Assembly: GCA_903851415.1 (NCBI GenBank)
Contig: CAINOE010000124.1
Span: 1-64,000 of the forward strand
DNA from: an uncultured Rhodopila sp.
GTDB taxonomy: Bacteria; Pseudomonadota; Alphaproteobacteria; Acetobacterales; Acetobacteraceae
Length of the DNA stretch: 64,000 nucleotides
Reading direction: 5' to 3'
Positions within the stretch are counted from its first letter, which is position 1. Each line of letters starts with the position of its first letter. The translations under genes were made by a program, and so were the position numbers. Positions 54,001 to 61,601 of this stretch are shown here, in pieces. The notes under the pieces were generated by a model that saw only the letters and a program-made list of their open reading frames with translations, was not told the DNA's origin and ran no database searches.

Positions 54001-54763
54001 AATGCAAGCCGTCGGCCGCGTCAACGGGATATGGGCCGGCGAGCTCGCGCACAGCGGTCATGCGGTCGCCAGTCATCGCCGTAAGAGCCGTACCAACAAC
54101 AGGTGTAAGCAAGCGTGTCAGAGGCTTGTCGATGTAGACGTTGTCGAAGCCGGCCTGATACAGCCGGATGAACAGATCGTCGCTCTCGTATCGGGCGGGG
54201 CGCTCGTCAAATCCACCGACGGCATCGAAGGCTTCCCGCGAAATGAGGGATGCCGAGGGCAAAATGAACAAATCCCGCCGCAGGCAATCCAGCAGCGCCC
54301 GCCCGGCGTGCGACGAGGTGGTCTTGCGGAGCGTGCCACGTGAAACGAGATTGCCTGTCTCGTCGATTTCATCCAAATCCCCGTAGGTCCATCCCAAAGC
54401 GGCTGGCTGTGGGAGACTGAAAGGTTCCGATAGCGCGCTGAGGTGATCCGGGTACCACAGGTGATCCTGATCGAGAAACGCGATCAGCTGTCCGGCTGCG
54501 TGCGCGGCGCCGAAATTGCGCGGCGAGGATTGGCCGCCGCCCGGCATATGCAGCAGCGTAACGGACAGCCCGGCGGCCGAGGCGAGCCGTTCGACAACAG
54601 CGGCGCCCACGCCGGCGGACCCGTCGTCAACCACGAGCACTTCCGCCGGCTGAAGTGTCTGGACCGCGATGCTGTCCAGCGCCTGCCGGATAACTCGCTC
54701 ACCGTTACAGAACGGGATGATCGCGGAAATCGTCGGAATTGTTCGTGTTGCAGACGGCTTCAT
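51050..54763 (-). CDS. Four-domain tandem family 2 glycosyltransferase
   Basis: A 1237-residue cytosolic protein made of four GT2 domains with a near-exact 300-residue period: domains begin around residues 12, 312, 611 and 911. In domains 1, 3 and 4 the nucleotide-sugar motif is VVDDGS (45-49, 645-649, 945-949) and the DxD-like metal motif is LDQDH or LDQDD (97-101, 695-699, 995-999). In domain 2 these are VAGCT (346-350) and LDPGD (395-399), so it has probably lost activity. Each domain ends with ExDDLFxRLxxAGYDNVYID-like acceptor-side residues. After domain 4, about 100 residues with a basic helix follow. Two or three sugar additions to one glycan are plausible. AGGA ribosome site before ATG 54763. 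Confidence 0.93.
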   Translation of the reverse strand: MKPSATRTIPTISAIIPFCNGERVIRQALDSIAVQTLQPAEVLVVDDGSAGVGAAVVERLASAAGLSVTLLHMPGGGQSSPRNFGAAHAAGQLIAFLDQDHLWYPDHLSALSEPFSLPQPAALGWTYGDLDEIDETGNLVSRGTLRKTTSSHAGRALLDCLRRDLFILPSASLISREAFDAVGGFDERPARYESDDLFIRLYQAGFDNVYIDKPLTRLLTPVVGTALTAMTGDRMTAVRELAGPYPVDAADGLHFTRDLVQPRFVYTETETMKYALRCGGPALPDAGGRDSAPMQDIAGQPGPRDPGRSDLLVSVVIPLPEVPRHLDEALRSVLSQTLQPDEVIVVAGCTDIDPGILRTLAHRLAVTVVRADGTGVVAARNLGIRRAHGDLIALLDPGDVWYPCHLAELTEPFRQPTTRPLGWAYGNVDEIDAAGHCLTRSLLTTPGVPHPKTSIAECLKHEVHVPASASVIARRAIEEAGCFDETLSGYATDDLFIRLLDAGYDNVFIDRPVARWRLDPQHAWSSPDVAAGLMNFARKLVAAYPDDDFRGTSYARDLIIPRFLDRAADTLRKALRTGNTALADVSKANIDALQRLAGETDLLPPSRTNLLTTVVIPLYNGARTVEEAIHSALQQTLPPDEIIVVDDGSRDDGPAIVARMAERHRITILSQPNGGQSSARNLGIRHAHGDLIALLDQDDTWYPQHLAELTQPFREPRSRKLGWTYSNLDKIDRDGAMAAQSVIARAAPEHPKTNVVDCLRQDMFVLPSASVISRQALEAVGGFDERLSGYEDDDLFIRLLQAGYDNVYIDKALSRWRIYPESASFSPRMAVSRMIFAQKLIAAFPDDPAMNRFYVRDLIVPRFLDHVAEALRGALRFGDTALVDACVRDLGLLENSVPEQDRRRVLRTNLLTTVVIPLYNGERYIAEALRSVLGQTLPPDEIIVVDDGSTDEGAAVVERLAETCPIRLLRQENAGQSAARNLGVEHAHGDLIAFLDQDDLWYPDHLAELVKPFTETRSIEVGWTYSNLDEISDDGKIVCRRFLDRLKTQHPKLDVFACLANDMYVLPSACMISRKAFRAVGGFDEGLSGYEDDDLFLRLFLAGYDNIYLTQPLSAWRIHQGSSSYSPRMGVSRAAYARKLILQFPDDPDRDRYYIRNMIAPRFFRSTASELRKAVETGTKADQDGAYRNLRFITRHLPLRRRIPLQILVLPALRFSLLRRLIVRYRNPLVSVLRAVI

Positions 54764-55068
54764 AACATCCTATGCGCCGTTTTCCGGCGATGTGATATGA
54801 GCGGGTATGACTGGCATCACGTCCCACCATAGCATCAGCCGACCCGATGTCGAAGATTTTGAATGTTCCGTGGATATGATTTTTGGGCCGAAGCGACCAT
54901 TGCGGCCAATTGAAGGTTTCGCTACGATCGACCCGGCATAGATGGCGTGTGCCCGGAGTCGCACCACAACCGTTCGTCCGAGCTGAACAGCCAGCCCTTT
55001 TCGTTGACGAGACGCTTCGTTTTCCGGTCGTAATCAGAGCCAAATCCTGCGAAACAGGAGTCCCCGCA
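54764..55068. other. 305-bp divergent spacer, relatively AT-rich
   Basis: Separates the four-domain glycosyltransferase from the methyltransferase and must hold both promoters. An open frame extends the methyltransferase upstream to a TTG at 54883, but there is no ribosome site for it. Confidence 0.5.
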
Positions 55069-56073
55069 GTGGACCGCGTCTCAAGGCTTCTCGGAACCGC
55101 CACTCGTTCCTCTCGGATCATTGAGATCGGCGCTGGGTATTCCCCGGCCGCCCCAAAATCGCACGGCTGGAACACGCATGTTGTGGATCACACGACGCAG
55201 GAGGCATTGCGGGCGAAATACGCGGATGCCGCTGTCGACGTCCGGGCCATCGAGCCGGTCGACACCGTATGGCAACAAGGCCCCCTGCATGAAGCGGTGC
55301 CCGCTGCTCTCGTCGGTCAGGTCGACCTGATCATCGCCAGCCATGTGCTGGAGCATCTGCCGGACCTGATCGGGTTCTTCGCTTCCGCCGCCCGCCTCGC
55401 TGCCCCGAGCGGAATTTTGTCGATCGCGCTGCCGGACCGGCGCTATTGTTTCGACTGCTTCAGGCCGTGGACGACCACCGGCGGCTTGCTTGAAGCCCAT
55501 CATCGCCGCGCAATCCGGCACGATCTTAAGACCGCATTCGATCATATGGCCTACTCCGCCGTGGTCGATGGGCGGCTCGGCTGGGGCGCCGAACCGATTG
55601 CCAGGCCGACACTCCTGGATTCGTTCGCCGCCGCCGCCGCCACGGCCGCATCGTTCAGCGACGGGATGCCCCGCCACTACCAGGATTACCATGCGTGGCA
55701 ATTCACGCCGGCCGGTTTCGAACTGATCACCCTGGAACTGGGCGAACTCGGTTTGCTGGACTGGCGCATGGAAGAGCTCAACGGCCCGGAAAATTTTGAG
55801 TTCTTCGTATCGTTGCGGCGCGGCGCCGGACATCGGATGCCCGCCGCGGCGCTCCAGGCGGTGCGGCGAGACCTGTTGCTCCGCCAACTCGCCGAAACGC
55901 GCGAGCAGATCGATTTCATACTGGCGACGCCGGGTGGTCCGGTGCCGGCAGCCGGACAGGCGGAGGCGAGCCACCATGGTCTGGCAGCCAGACTGGCTGG
56001 GCAGGAGGTTCGCTTGAGCAAGATGGAAGAGGTCCTGGCCTCCGTCCAGGCGAGACTCAAGCCGGCGACTTAG
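55069..56073 (+). CDS. SAM-dependent methyltransferase (class I)
   Basis: A 334-residue protein, GTG start at 55069 with AGGAG eight bases upstream. Motif I is IIEIGAGYSP and the post-motif DLIIASHVLEHLPDLIGFF marks a class I methyltransferase. The middle (YSAVVDGRLGW, RHYQDYHAWQFTPAGFELIT) resembles methyltransferases found in polysaccharide and surface clusters. After about residue 270 a helical, possibly coiled-coil tail follows (VRRDLLLRQLAETREQIDFI, then KMEEVLASVQARL). Substrate unknown; probably a sugar or glycan precursor. Divergent from the large glycosyltransferase. Confidence 0.85.
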   Translation: MDRVSRLLGTATRSSRIIEIGAGYSPAAPKSHGWNTHVVDHTTQEALRAKYADAAVDVRAIEPVDTVWQQGPLHEAVPAALVGQVDLIIASHVLEHLPDLIGFFASAARLAAPSGILSIALPDRRYCFDCFRPWTTTGGLLEAHHRRAIRHDLKTAFDHMAYSAVVDGRLGWGAEPIARPTLLDSFAAAAATAASFSDGMPRHYQDYHAWQFTPAGFELITLELGELGLLDWRMEELNGPENFEFFVSLRRGAGHRMPAAALQAVRRDLLLRQLAETREQIDFILATPGGPVPAAGQAEASHHGLAARLAGQEVRLSKMEEVLASVQARLKPAT

Positions 56074-56124
56074 ATCTGCGCCTTCTCTCCGAGGCTGCCG
56101 GCCGCGCCGGCTTGCCATAAAAAA

Positions 56125-56145
56125 GGCCCCGGACGAACCGGGGCC
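56125..56145 (-). terminator. Rho-independent terminator for the repeat protein gene
   Basis: GGCCCCGG, ACGAA, CCGGGGCC forms an 8-bp GC stem with a 5-base loop. Read on the reverse strand it is followed by six T, the classical layout, 28 bp after the stop of the 56173-57618 gene. On the plus strand only three T follow, so it may serve the methyltransferase more weakly. Confidence 0.9.
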
Positions 56146-56172
56146 CTTTCGACGAAACCCGACTGACCGGTC

Positions 56173-57618
56173 TTAGACCGGGGTGGTTGGGTTAGGGCCG
56201 TACAGGATGCTGTTTTTCAGCAAATCCGTGCTGCTCAGGTCAGTGAACGTTATCTTCGTGTTGTCGGAAAGCGCCAGAGTCACGCCCGCCCCGCTGACCG
56301 TGGCATTGCCCAGCACGCTTGCCGCCGATTGTGTCGTGTCGTAACCAACCAGCGCCAGTTTATCGCCAGCGTGGTAGTCGGTAATGATGTCCGCCGCACC
56401 GCCGGTCAAGGTGGCATTGAAATCGAACCAGTTGTCGCCCGAGCCGCCCGTAATCGTCTCAGACCCGGTTCCCGCAAAGAAGTTGTTGTTTGTCGAGGAG
56501 CCGCCGGCATCCAGGGTCTCATTGCCGGCTCCGGCGTTGAAGAGCGCAGCGCCGGCGGCGGTGCTGCTTGTAGTATAGGTCACGTCGCTGTCGGCACCGC
56601 CGAAGATCGTGCTGCCGCCGCTGCCGCTGCCGGCCGTTATCGTGCTGGCGTTGTCGGTGAGGTAGGCGGAGAACACCAGGCCACCGGAGCCGACGGTCAC
56701 CGCTTCGGTGCCTGTGGGCGCACCGACAATGGTCGCCATGCCGGCGCCGCCGACGAAGCTCAGCGGGCCGGTGCCGCCGAAATAATAAGAACGCGAGCTT
56801 CCGCCGGACGCGTCCACGGTCTCCGCGCCGGAGCCGCCAGCCAGCGTGTCCGCGGCGGCCAGTGTGCCGTTGGAGCCGGTGAGATCCAGGGTTGTTGTGC
56901 CCGAGCCGCCAAAGATCACGGCGTTGTCGCCGGATACGGTGGCGGCCAGGTCGGTGCCAGCCGAGGAAATCGTCACCGCGTTGGCGGTTACGTCGGCAGT
57001 GATCGAACCGGACGCTCCGCCGAGGATGCCCGAACCGTCGCCCGAAGCGTTGATCGTCGTTGCGCCGCTTGCGGCGACGATAAGATCGGTGCCGGACGAA
57101 TAGATCACGTTGCCGCCGGCCGTCGGATTGCTGACAACGATATTGCTGCCTGCGGTGCTGACCACGCCGGAGCCGTTGGCGAAAACGACGCTGTTGCCGT
57201 CACCGGTCTGGATCAGATAGCCGTTGGTGCCAACGACGGTGTTGTTCCCGGTCGTCCCGGCGACCGTGCTGTTTGATACATTGAATTGGCCGCCGCCGTC
57301 GCCGACCAAAATCGCGACGCCGCTTCCGGTCACGGTGGTGGCCTGGCCGCCGGTGTCATAGATATATTCGTAACCCGCCGTCTGGACGTCAATGTCGGCG
57401 GACGATGTCAACTGCAATATCTGGGTCGCCCCAGCGGGCGTTGTCGGCGCCCCGGACACCGCTCCGGCAGTGGTCGTCAAATTGGTCCCGCCCGGGAGTG
57501 TCGCCAGCAACGCCCCGATCGCTTGCGCGAGATCCGAATTTGCGCCGGCTGAGGAGCTCAGCGTGATGGGGGGCTGAGTGCCCGGAGCTCCAGAGCCGGG
57601 TACTGTTACTACGGTCAT
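56173..57618 (-). CDS. Ser/Thr/Gly-rich beta-repeat surface or secreted protein
   Basis: A 481-residue acidic, Cys-free, low-complexity protein (MTVVTVPGSGAPGTQPPITL at the start) made of short beta-strand repeats such as GGSGAETVDASGGSS, GAGNETLDAGGSSTNNNFFAGTGSETITGG and GGSGDNWFDF. The last two resemble RTX-like GGxGxDxxx turns, but classical calcium nonapeptides are few. No N-terminal signal peptide is evident, so export by a type I system, as for RTX proteins, or another route is possible. The C-terminus (ITFTDLSSTDLLKNSILYGP) is hydrophobic and acidic, like type I secretion tails. It lies in the glycan region and has its own terminator. Confidence 0.7.
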   Translation of the reverse strand: MTVVTVPGSGAPGTQPPITLSSSAGANSDLAQAIGALLATLPGGTNLTTTAGAVSGAPTTPAGATQILQLTSSADIDVQTAGYEYIYDTGGQATTVTGSGVAILVGDGGGQFNVSNSTVAGTTGNNTVVGTNGYLIQTGDGNSVVFANGSGVVSTAGSNIVVSNPTAGGNVIYSSGTDLIVAASGATTINASGDGSGILGGASGSITADVTANAVTISSAGTDLAATVSGDNAVIFGGSGTTTLDLTGSNGTLAAADTLAGGSGAETVDASGGSSRSYYFGGTGPLSFVGGAGMATIVGAPTGTEAVTVGSGGLVFSAYLTDNASTITAGSGSGGSTIFGGADSDVTYTTSSTAAGAALFNAGAGNETLDAGGSSTNNNFFAGTGSETITGGSGDNWFDFNATLTGGAADIITDYHAGDKLALVGYDTTQSAASVLGNATVSGAGVTLALSDNTKITFTDLSSTDLLKNSILYGPNPTTPV

Positions 57619-58276
57619 CGTCCACTCCGTGTATGCGCTTTGGCGGCGGGCCAAAGGCGGGGTCAAGTCATTGGTCGAATGGGTGGCATAAGACCGCCGA
57701 TTGCGCAGACCGCCCTCCGGTGGCGGGCTGCGCCGTTAGCTTCCGATATGCACCGACTGGCACCAACATACGGGAATTTGAACCATTGGCAAGCTAAAAT
57801 ATTGCGTAATCAGCCTTGTTTCACAATGTCTTGATTTGCAGCGATGGCTGCTGAAAAGCTTCCCACCTTACCCATTCTTACCCATTCTTACCCATTCTTA
57901 CCCACCTGCTCAGCCCGCCCAACATGGACCTGGCGGGTTATTATCATCGATACAACAACCTTGGGATGTATAACCCGTATGACAGACCCGCGTCGCGGGA
58001 TTTTTCGCGGAGCGCGGGTGCCAGCTCTCCGAAACCTGCTGGCTGGGCCCGTCAAACCGCAACTTCATCGTGCAAACAATGCTCTTGACGAGCGCGCCGC
58101 CGTCCGGGCGGCAGCTGATCTCCGGACCAAGTGTTCAAGCCGATCTTCCGCATTTTCGTTGCGTCACGATTCTTGTTGGCCCTAAACCTGACGCGCGGGA
58201 CGGATTGGCCCGGGTGGATTGGTGTGGACGGTTGCCCCTTGGGATGTCATGACGCTGCCAACACGGAGAGTACCGG
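57619..58276. other. 658-bp intergenic region with short tandem repeats
   Basis: No credible gene; open frames here are not supported by ribosome sites or known domains. The left part is AT-rich and should hold the promoter of the beta-repeat protein, the right part that of the methyltransferase-like gene at 58277. It includes the 10-bp tandem repeat at 57871-57900. Confidence 0.5.
57871..57900. repeat. Three tandem copies of a 10-bp unit
   Basis: CCCATTCTTA occurs three times head to tail, flanked by two diverged copies (CCCACCTTA before and CCCACCTGCT after). The 10-bp spacing equals one helical turn, so bound proteins would sit on the same face. Not inside a gene. Confidence 0.75.
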
Positions 58277-59029
58277 ATGTCTACGACAGTTGACAGCGAC
58301 ATTGTTTCCTTGCTTCGCGGGCCGAGGCACGATGTTGTCCTTGCCGCGTTGCACCGTATCCTCAAGCCGCGCACCTATCTGGAGATCGGGATCGAAAAGG
58401 GCGAGACCTTGCGCCTGGCGCATTGTTCGACAATTGCAATCGACCCGGCCTTCGCCATCGATCAGGCTGTCCTCGGAAACAAGCCCGAATGCCTGCTCTA
58501 CCGAATGCCGAGCGACCGGTTTTTCGAAAAGCATGATCCGGTGACCTTGTTTGGGGACCGCGTCGACCTTGCGTTCCTGGATGGGCTGCACCTCTACGAA
58601 TTCCTGTTGCGCGATTTTATCAACGTCGAGCGGTGCTGCCGCAGGAATTCCCTGGTCCTGCTGCATGATTGCCTGCCAACCGACCTGTACCTGGCGCGCC
58701 GGACGCGACAGGACGAATCGCTGCGGCCGATTACCCGCATTCAGGGCGGCTGGTGCGGCGATGTGTGGAAAGTCGTGCTGATTTTGCGCAAATACCGCCC
58801 CGACCTCCGGATTGAAGTCTTCGACGCGGCGCTGACCGGTATCGTTGCGATAACCAATCTCGATCCGAAATCGGCGGTGCTGTCCGAAAAATATGTCGAG
58901 GCGGTGGACTCGTTTGCCGCGGTGGAGATGCGGGATTACGGGCTACGCCGTTACTTTGACGAGTTGAACATCCTGGATGCGCGGATTCTGACGGATCCGG
59001 TGCAACTGGCGCGTTACGCCTGGCTTTAG
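58277..59029 (+). CDS. Methyltransferase-like protein (Methyltransf_24-type Rossmann fold)
   Basis: A 250-residue protein with YLEIGIEKGETLRLA as motif I, DLAFLDGLHLYEFLLRDFIN as the post-motif with the DGxHxY typical of the Methyltransf_24 group, and SLVLLHDCLPTD. Such proteins often lie in glycan or surface clusters and some methylate sugars. The C-terminal third (IRQ... to FDELNILD) is not assigned. It lies between the beta-repeat protein and ribosomal protein L25, and is followed by a terminator-like hairpin. Confidence 0.8.
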   Translation: MSTTVDSDIVSLLRGPRHDVVLAALHRILKPRTYLEIGIEKGETLRLAHCSTIAIDPAFAIDQAVLGNKPECLLYRMPSDRFFEKHDPVTLFGDRVDLAFLDGLHLYEFLLRDFINVERCCRRNSLVLLHDCLPTDLYLARRTRQDESLRPITRIQGGWCGDVWKVVLILRKYRPDLRIEVFDAALTGIVAITNLDPKSAVLSEKYVEAVDSFAAVEMRDYGLRRYFDELNILDARILTDPVQLARYAWL

Positions 59030-59065
59030 GCGGGATTTCGGCCACGGTCCGGCTGAAGGGCGCGG

Positions 59066-59085
59066 CGGCCATGGAGGCATGGCCG
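59066..59085 (+). terminator. Terminator-like hairpin after the methyltransferase-like gene
   Basis: CGGCCATG, GAGG, CATGGCCG is a perfect 8-bp stem with a 4-base loop, 36 bp after the stop, followed a few bases on by CTTTCT. Confidence 0.6.
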
Positions 59086-59166
59086 TCCGCCTTTCTCGCG
59101 TTGTGAGGCGGTGACCACGCTATAGCCCTTGCCTCGGACAGACGCCTTACGCTACACGCGCCGTCG

Positions 59167-59190
59167 CGCCGGCACCCCTGGAGGCCGGCG
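59167..59190 (+). promoter_or_regulatory. Hairpin in the rplY leader
   Basis: CGCCGGC (59167-59173) pairs with GCCGGCG (59184-59190) around a 10-base loop and is followed by TTTGTC. It ends 21 bp before the rplY ATG, so it would lie in the mRNA leader. It might be a leader terminator or a processing site. Confidence 0.4.
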
Positions 59191-59211
59191 TTTGTCATTC
59201 AGGAGCATACT

Positions 59212-59892
59212 ATGGCCAACGTTGTTGCAATCGAGGCCGAGGTACGCGCGCGAAGCGGTAAGGGGGCGGCGCGGGCGACCCGGCGAGCAGGCAAGGTGCC
59301 TGCGGTTATCTATGGCGGCAAGCAGGAACCCAACCTGATCGCGCTCGACCCCCGGGTCGTGATCCGCGAGCTCACACGGCCCGGCTGGCAGTCCCGCCTG
59401 TATGAAATCAAATCCGGCACGGACCCCATACGCGCGCTGATCCGCGGCGTGCAGTACCACCCGGTCTCCGATGCGCCCGAGCACGTGGACTTCCAGCGCC
59501 TCGTCGCAGGTCAGCGGATCAAGGTGGCGGTTCCCGTCCACTTCGAGAACGACGGCATCAGCCCGGGCATCAAGCGCGGTGCGGTGCTGAACGTCGTGCG
59601 CCACACCGTCGAGGTGTATTGCGACGCCGAGCACATCCCCGATCAGTTCACGGCCGATCTCGGGCCGCTGGATTTCAACGACAACGTGCGTTGGCATGAT
59701 CTGAAGGGAACCGAGAACGTCAAGTCGGTGATCGACCGCGACTTCGTGGTGGCGACCGTAGTGCCGCCGACGAAGATCGAGATCGTGGCAGACCCGAACG
59801 CCGCCGCTGGCGCGCCGACGGCAGCGCCCGCCAAGGGCGGCTCCAAGGCACCCGGCAAAGCGCCCGCCAAGGCGCCGCCCAAGAAGGGCTAG
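59212..59892 (+). CDS. rplY: 50S ribosomal protein L25/general stress protein Ctc
   Basis: A 226-residue protein with the 5S rRNA-binding L25 domain ([20 protein letters not shown] to about 95) and the TL5/Ctc C-terminal beta domain (to about 190), then a Lys/Ala/Pro-rich basic tail ([15 protein letters not shown]). It belongs to the long CTC form of L25. AGGAGC lies eight bases upstream of ATG 59212. It is the first gene of the rplY-pth-ychF unit, an order common in alphaproteobacteria. Confidence 0.95.
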   Translation: MANVVAIEAEVRARSGKGAARATRRAGKVPAVIYGGKQEPNLIALDPRVVIRELTRPGWQSRLYEIKSGTDPIRALIRGVQYHPVSDAPEHVDFQRLVAGQRIKVAVPVHFENDGISPGIKRGAVLNVVRHTVEVYCDAEHIPDQFTADLGPLDFNDNVRWHDLKGTENVKSVIDRDFVVATVVPPTKIEIVADPNAAAGAPTAAPAKGGSKAPGKAPAKAPPKKG

Positions 59893-59897
59893 ACATC

Positions 59898-60479
59898 GTG
59901 ACCCTGCTCTGGGTCGGCCTCGGCAATCCGGAGTCCGGGATGGCGGCCAACCGCCACAATATCGGCTTCATGGCCATCGACACAATTGCGATCCGCCACG
60001 GTTTCTCGCCGTGGCGGCGCCGCTTCAAGGGCGTGACCGCGGAGGGCGTCATCGCGGGCGAGAAGATCCTCGCGCTGAAGCCGCTGACCTACATGAACAA
60101 TTCCGGCGAGTCGGTGCAGGAGGCAGCGGCGTTCTACAAGCTGCCGATCGAAGCGATCACCGCCTTCCATGATGAACTGGATCTGGCGCCGGGGAAGATG
60201 CGCGTCAAACAGGGCGGCGGCGCGGCCGGGCATAACGGGCTGCGCAGCATGGACAGGATGCTGGGCTCGCAGAACTACTGGCGCGTCCGCCTCGGCATCG
60301 GGCACCCGGGGTCGAAGGAGCGGGTGCTCGGCTACGTGCTCGGTGACTTCGCCAAGGACGAAAAACCCTGGCTGGTTGCGCTGCTGGATGCGGTGGCGGA
60401 TGCCGCCGGGCTGCTGGCGCAGGGCAAGCCGGCGGATTTCATGACCAACGTCGCATTGCACACACAGGATATACGCTGA
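59898..60479 (+). CDS. pth: Peptidyl-tRNA hydrolase
   Basis: A 193-residue enzyme that frees tRNAs from stalled peptidyl-tRNA. [22 protein letters not shown] with the catalytic His of [53 protein letters not shown] and RLGIGHPG are all in order. Only 5 bp separate it from rplY, and the final base overlaps the first base of ychF. Confidence 0.97.
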   Translation: MTLLWVGLGNPESGMAANRHNIGFMAIDTIAIRHGFSPWRRRFKGVTAEGVIAGEKILALKPLTYMNNSGESVQEAAAFYKLPIEAITAFHDELDLAPGKMRVKQGGGAAGHNGLRSMDRMLGSQNYWRVRLGIGHPGSKERVLGYVLGDFAKDEKPWLVALLDAVADAAGLLAQGKPADFMTNVALHTQDIR

Positions 60480-61573
60480 TGGGTTTCAACTGCGGCATCG
60501 TCGGACTTCCCAACGTGGGCAAGTCCACCCTGTTCAATGCGCTGACCGCGACCGCCGCGGCGCAGGCGGCGAACTACCCGTTCTGCACGATCGAGCCGAA
60601 TGTCGGCCGCGTCGGCGTCCCCGACCCGCGCCTGGATGTGCTGGCCGAAATCGGCAAGTCGGTCCGGGTGGTGCCGACGACCCTGGAGTTTGTCGATATC
60701 GCCGGGCTGGTGCGCGGGGCGTCGAAGGGCGAGGGCCTCGGCAACCAGTTCCTGGCGAACATCCGCGAGGTGGACGCGATCATCCACGTGCTGCGGTGCT
60801 TCGAGGACAGCGACATCACCCATGTGGAAGGCTCGATCGATCCTTTGCGCGATATCGAGGTTGTCGAGACGGAGCTGATGCTGTCCGATCTGGAAAGCCT
60901 GGAGCGGCGCCTGGTGCAGGCGCAGAAGCGGGCCCGCGGCGGCGACAAGGAAAGCATTGCCGCGGTGACGATCATGGAGCCGCTGGTGGCCGCCCTTCAG
61001 GATGGCAGACCCGCCCGGACGGCGATTCCCGCCGGCGAGGAAGAAGCCGTTCGCCGGCTGCAACTGCTGACGTCGAAGCCGGTGCTGTACGTCTGCAATG
61101 TGGAGGAAGCCAGCGCCGCGACCGGCAACGCGTTTTCCGAACGTGTGCGCGCCTGGGCGGCCACGCAGGGCGCGCCGTCGATCGTCGTTTCCGCGGCGAT
61201 CGAGGCCGAGGTTTCGCAACTTCCGGCGGCGGACCGCGCGGAGTTCCTGGAGGGGCTGGGGCTGTCGCAAAGCGGGCTGGATAAGGTGATTCGGGCCGGC
61301 TACGACCTGTTGGAACTGGTGACGTATTTCACCTGCGGTCCGAAGGAGACGCATGCCTGGACGATCACCAAGGGAACGCGCGCTCCGCAGGCCGCCGCCG
61401 TCATCCACAAGGACTTCGAACGCGGCTTCATCGCCTGCGAGACGATTGCCTACGACGATTTCGTTGCCGGGCGTGGCGAGCAGGGGGCGAAGGAAGCCGG
61501 CAAAATGCGGATCGAAGGCAAGACCTATGTCGTCAGGGACGGCGACGTGCTGCTGTTCCGTTTCAACGTGTAG
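60479..61573 (+). CDS. ychF: Ribosome-binding ATPase YchF
   Basis: A 364-residue OBG-family P-loop protein that prefers ATP and acts in translation and stress responses. G1 is GLPNVGKST, followed by NYPFCTIEPNVGRV and G3 VDIAGLVRGASKGEGLGNQF. The coiled-coil region is near 130-200 and the C-terminal TGS domain begins around FTCGPKETHAWTI. The NKxD-type specificity motif is replaced by the family form in VCNVEEAS. It is the last gene of rplY-pth-ychF. Confidence 0.97.
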   Translation: MGFNCGIVGLPNVGKSTLFNALTATAAAQAANYPFCTIEPNVGRVGVPDPRLDVLAEIGKSVRVVPTTLEFVDIAGLVRGASKGEGLGNQFLANIREVDAIIHVLRCFEDSDITHVEGSIDPLRDIEVVETELMLSDLESLERRLVQAQKRARGGDKESIAAVTIMEPLVAALQDGRPARTAIPAGEEEAVRRLQLLTSKPVLYVCNVEEASAATGNAFSERVRAWAATQGAPSIVVSAAIEAEVSQLPAADRAEFLEGLGLSQSGLDKVIRAGYDLLELVTYFTCGPKETHAWTITKGTRAPQAAAVIHKDFERGFIACETIAYDDFVAGRGEQGAKEAGKMRIEGKTYVVRDGDVLLFRFNV

Positions 61574-61601
61574 CGGCCCGAAGGAGCACGCCTTTCCGCC
61601 T

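Noticed and set aside
57844-58185. 113-codon plus-strand frame containing the 10-bp tandem repeat
   Set aside because: The repeat would encode a Thr/His/Pro-rich stretch, and the rest has no domain. The region looks like a promoter-bearing spacer.
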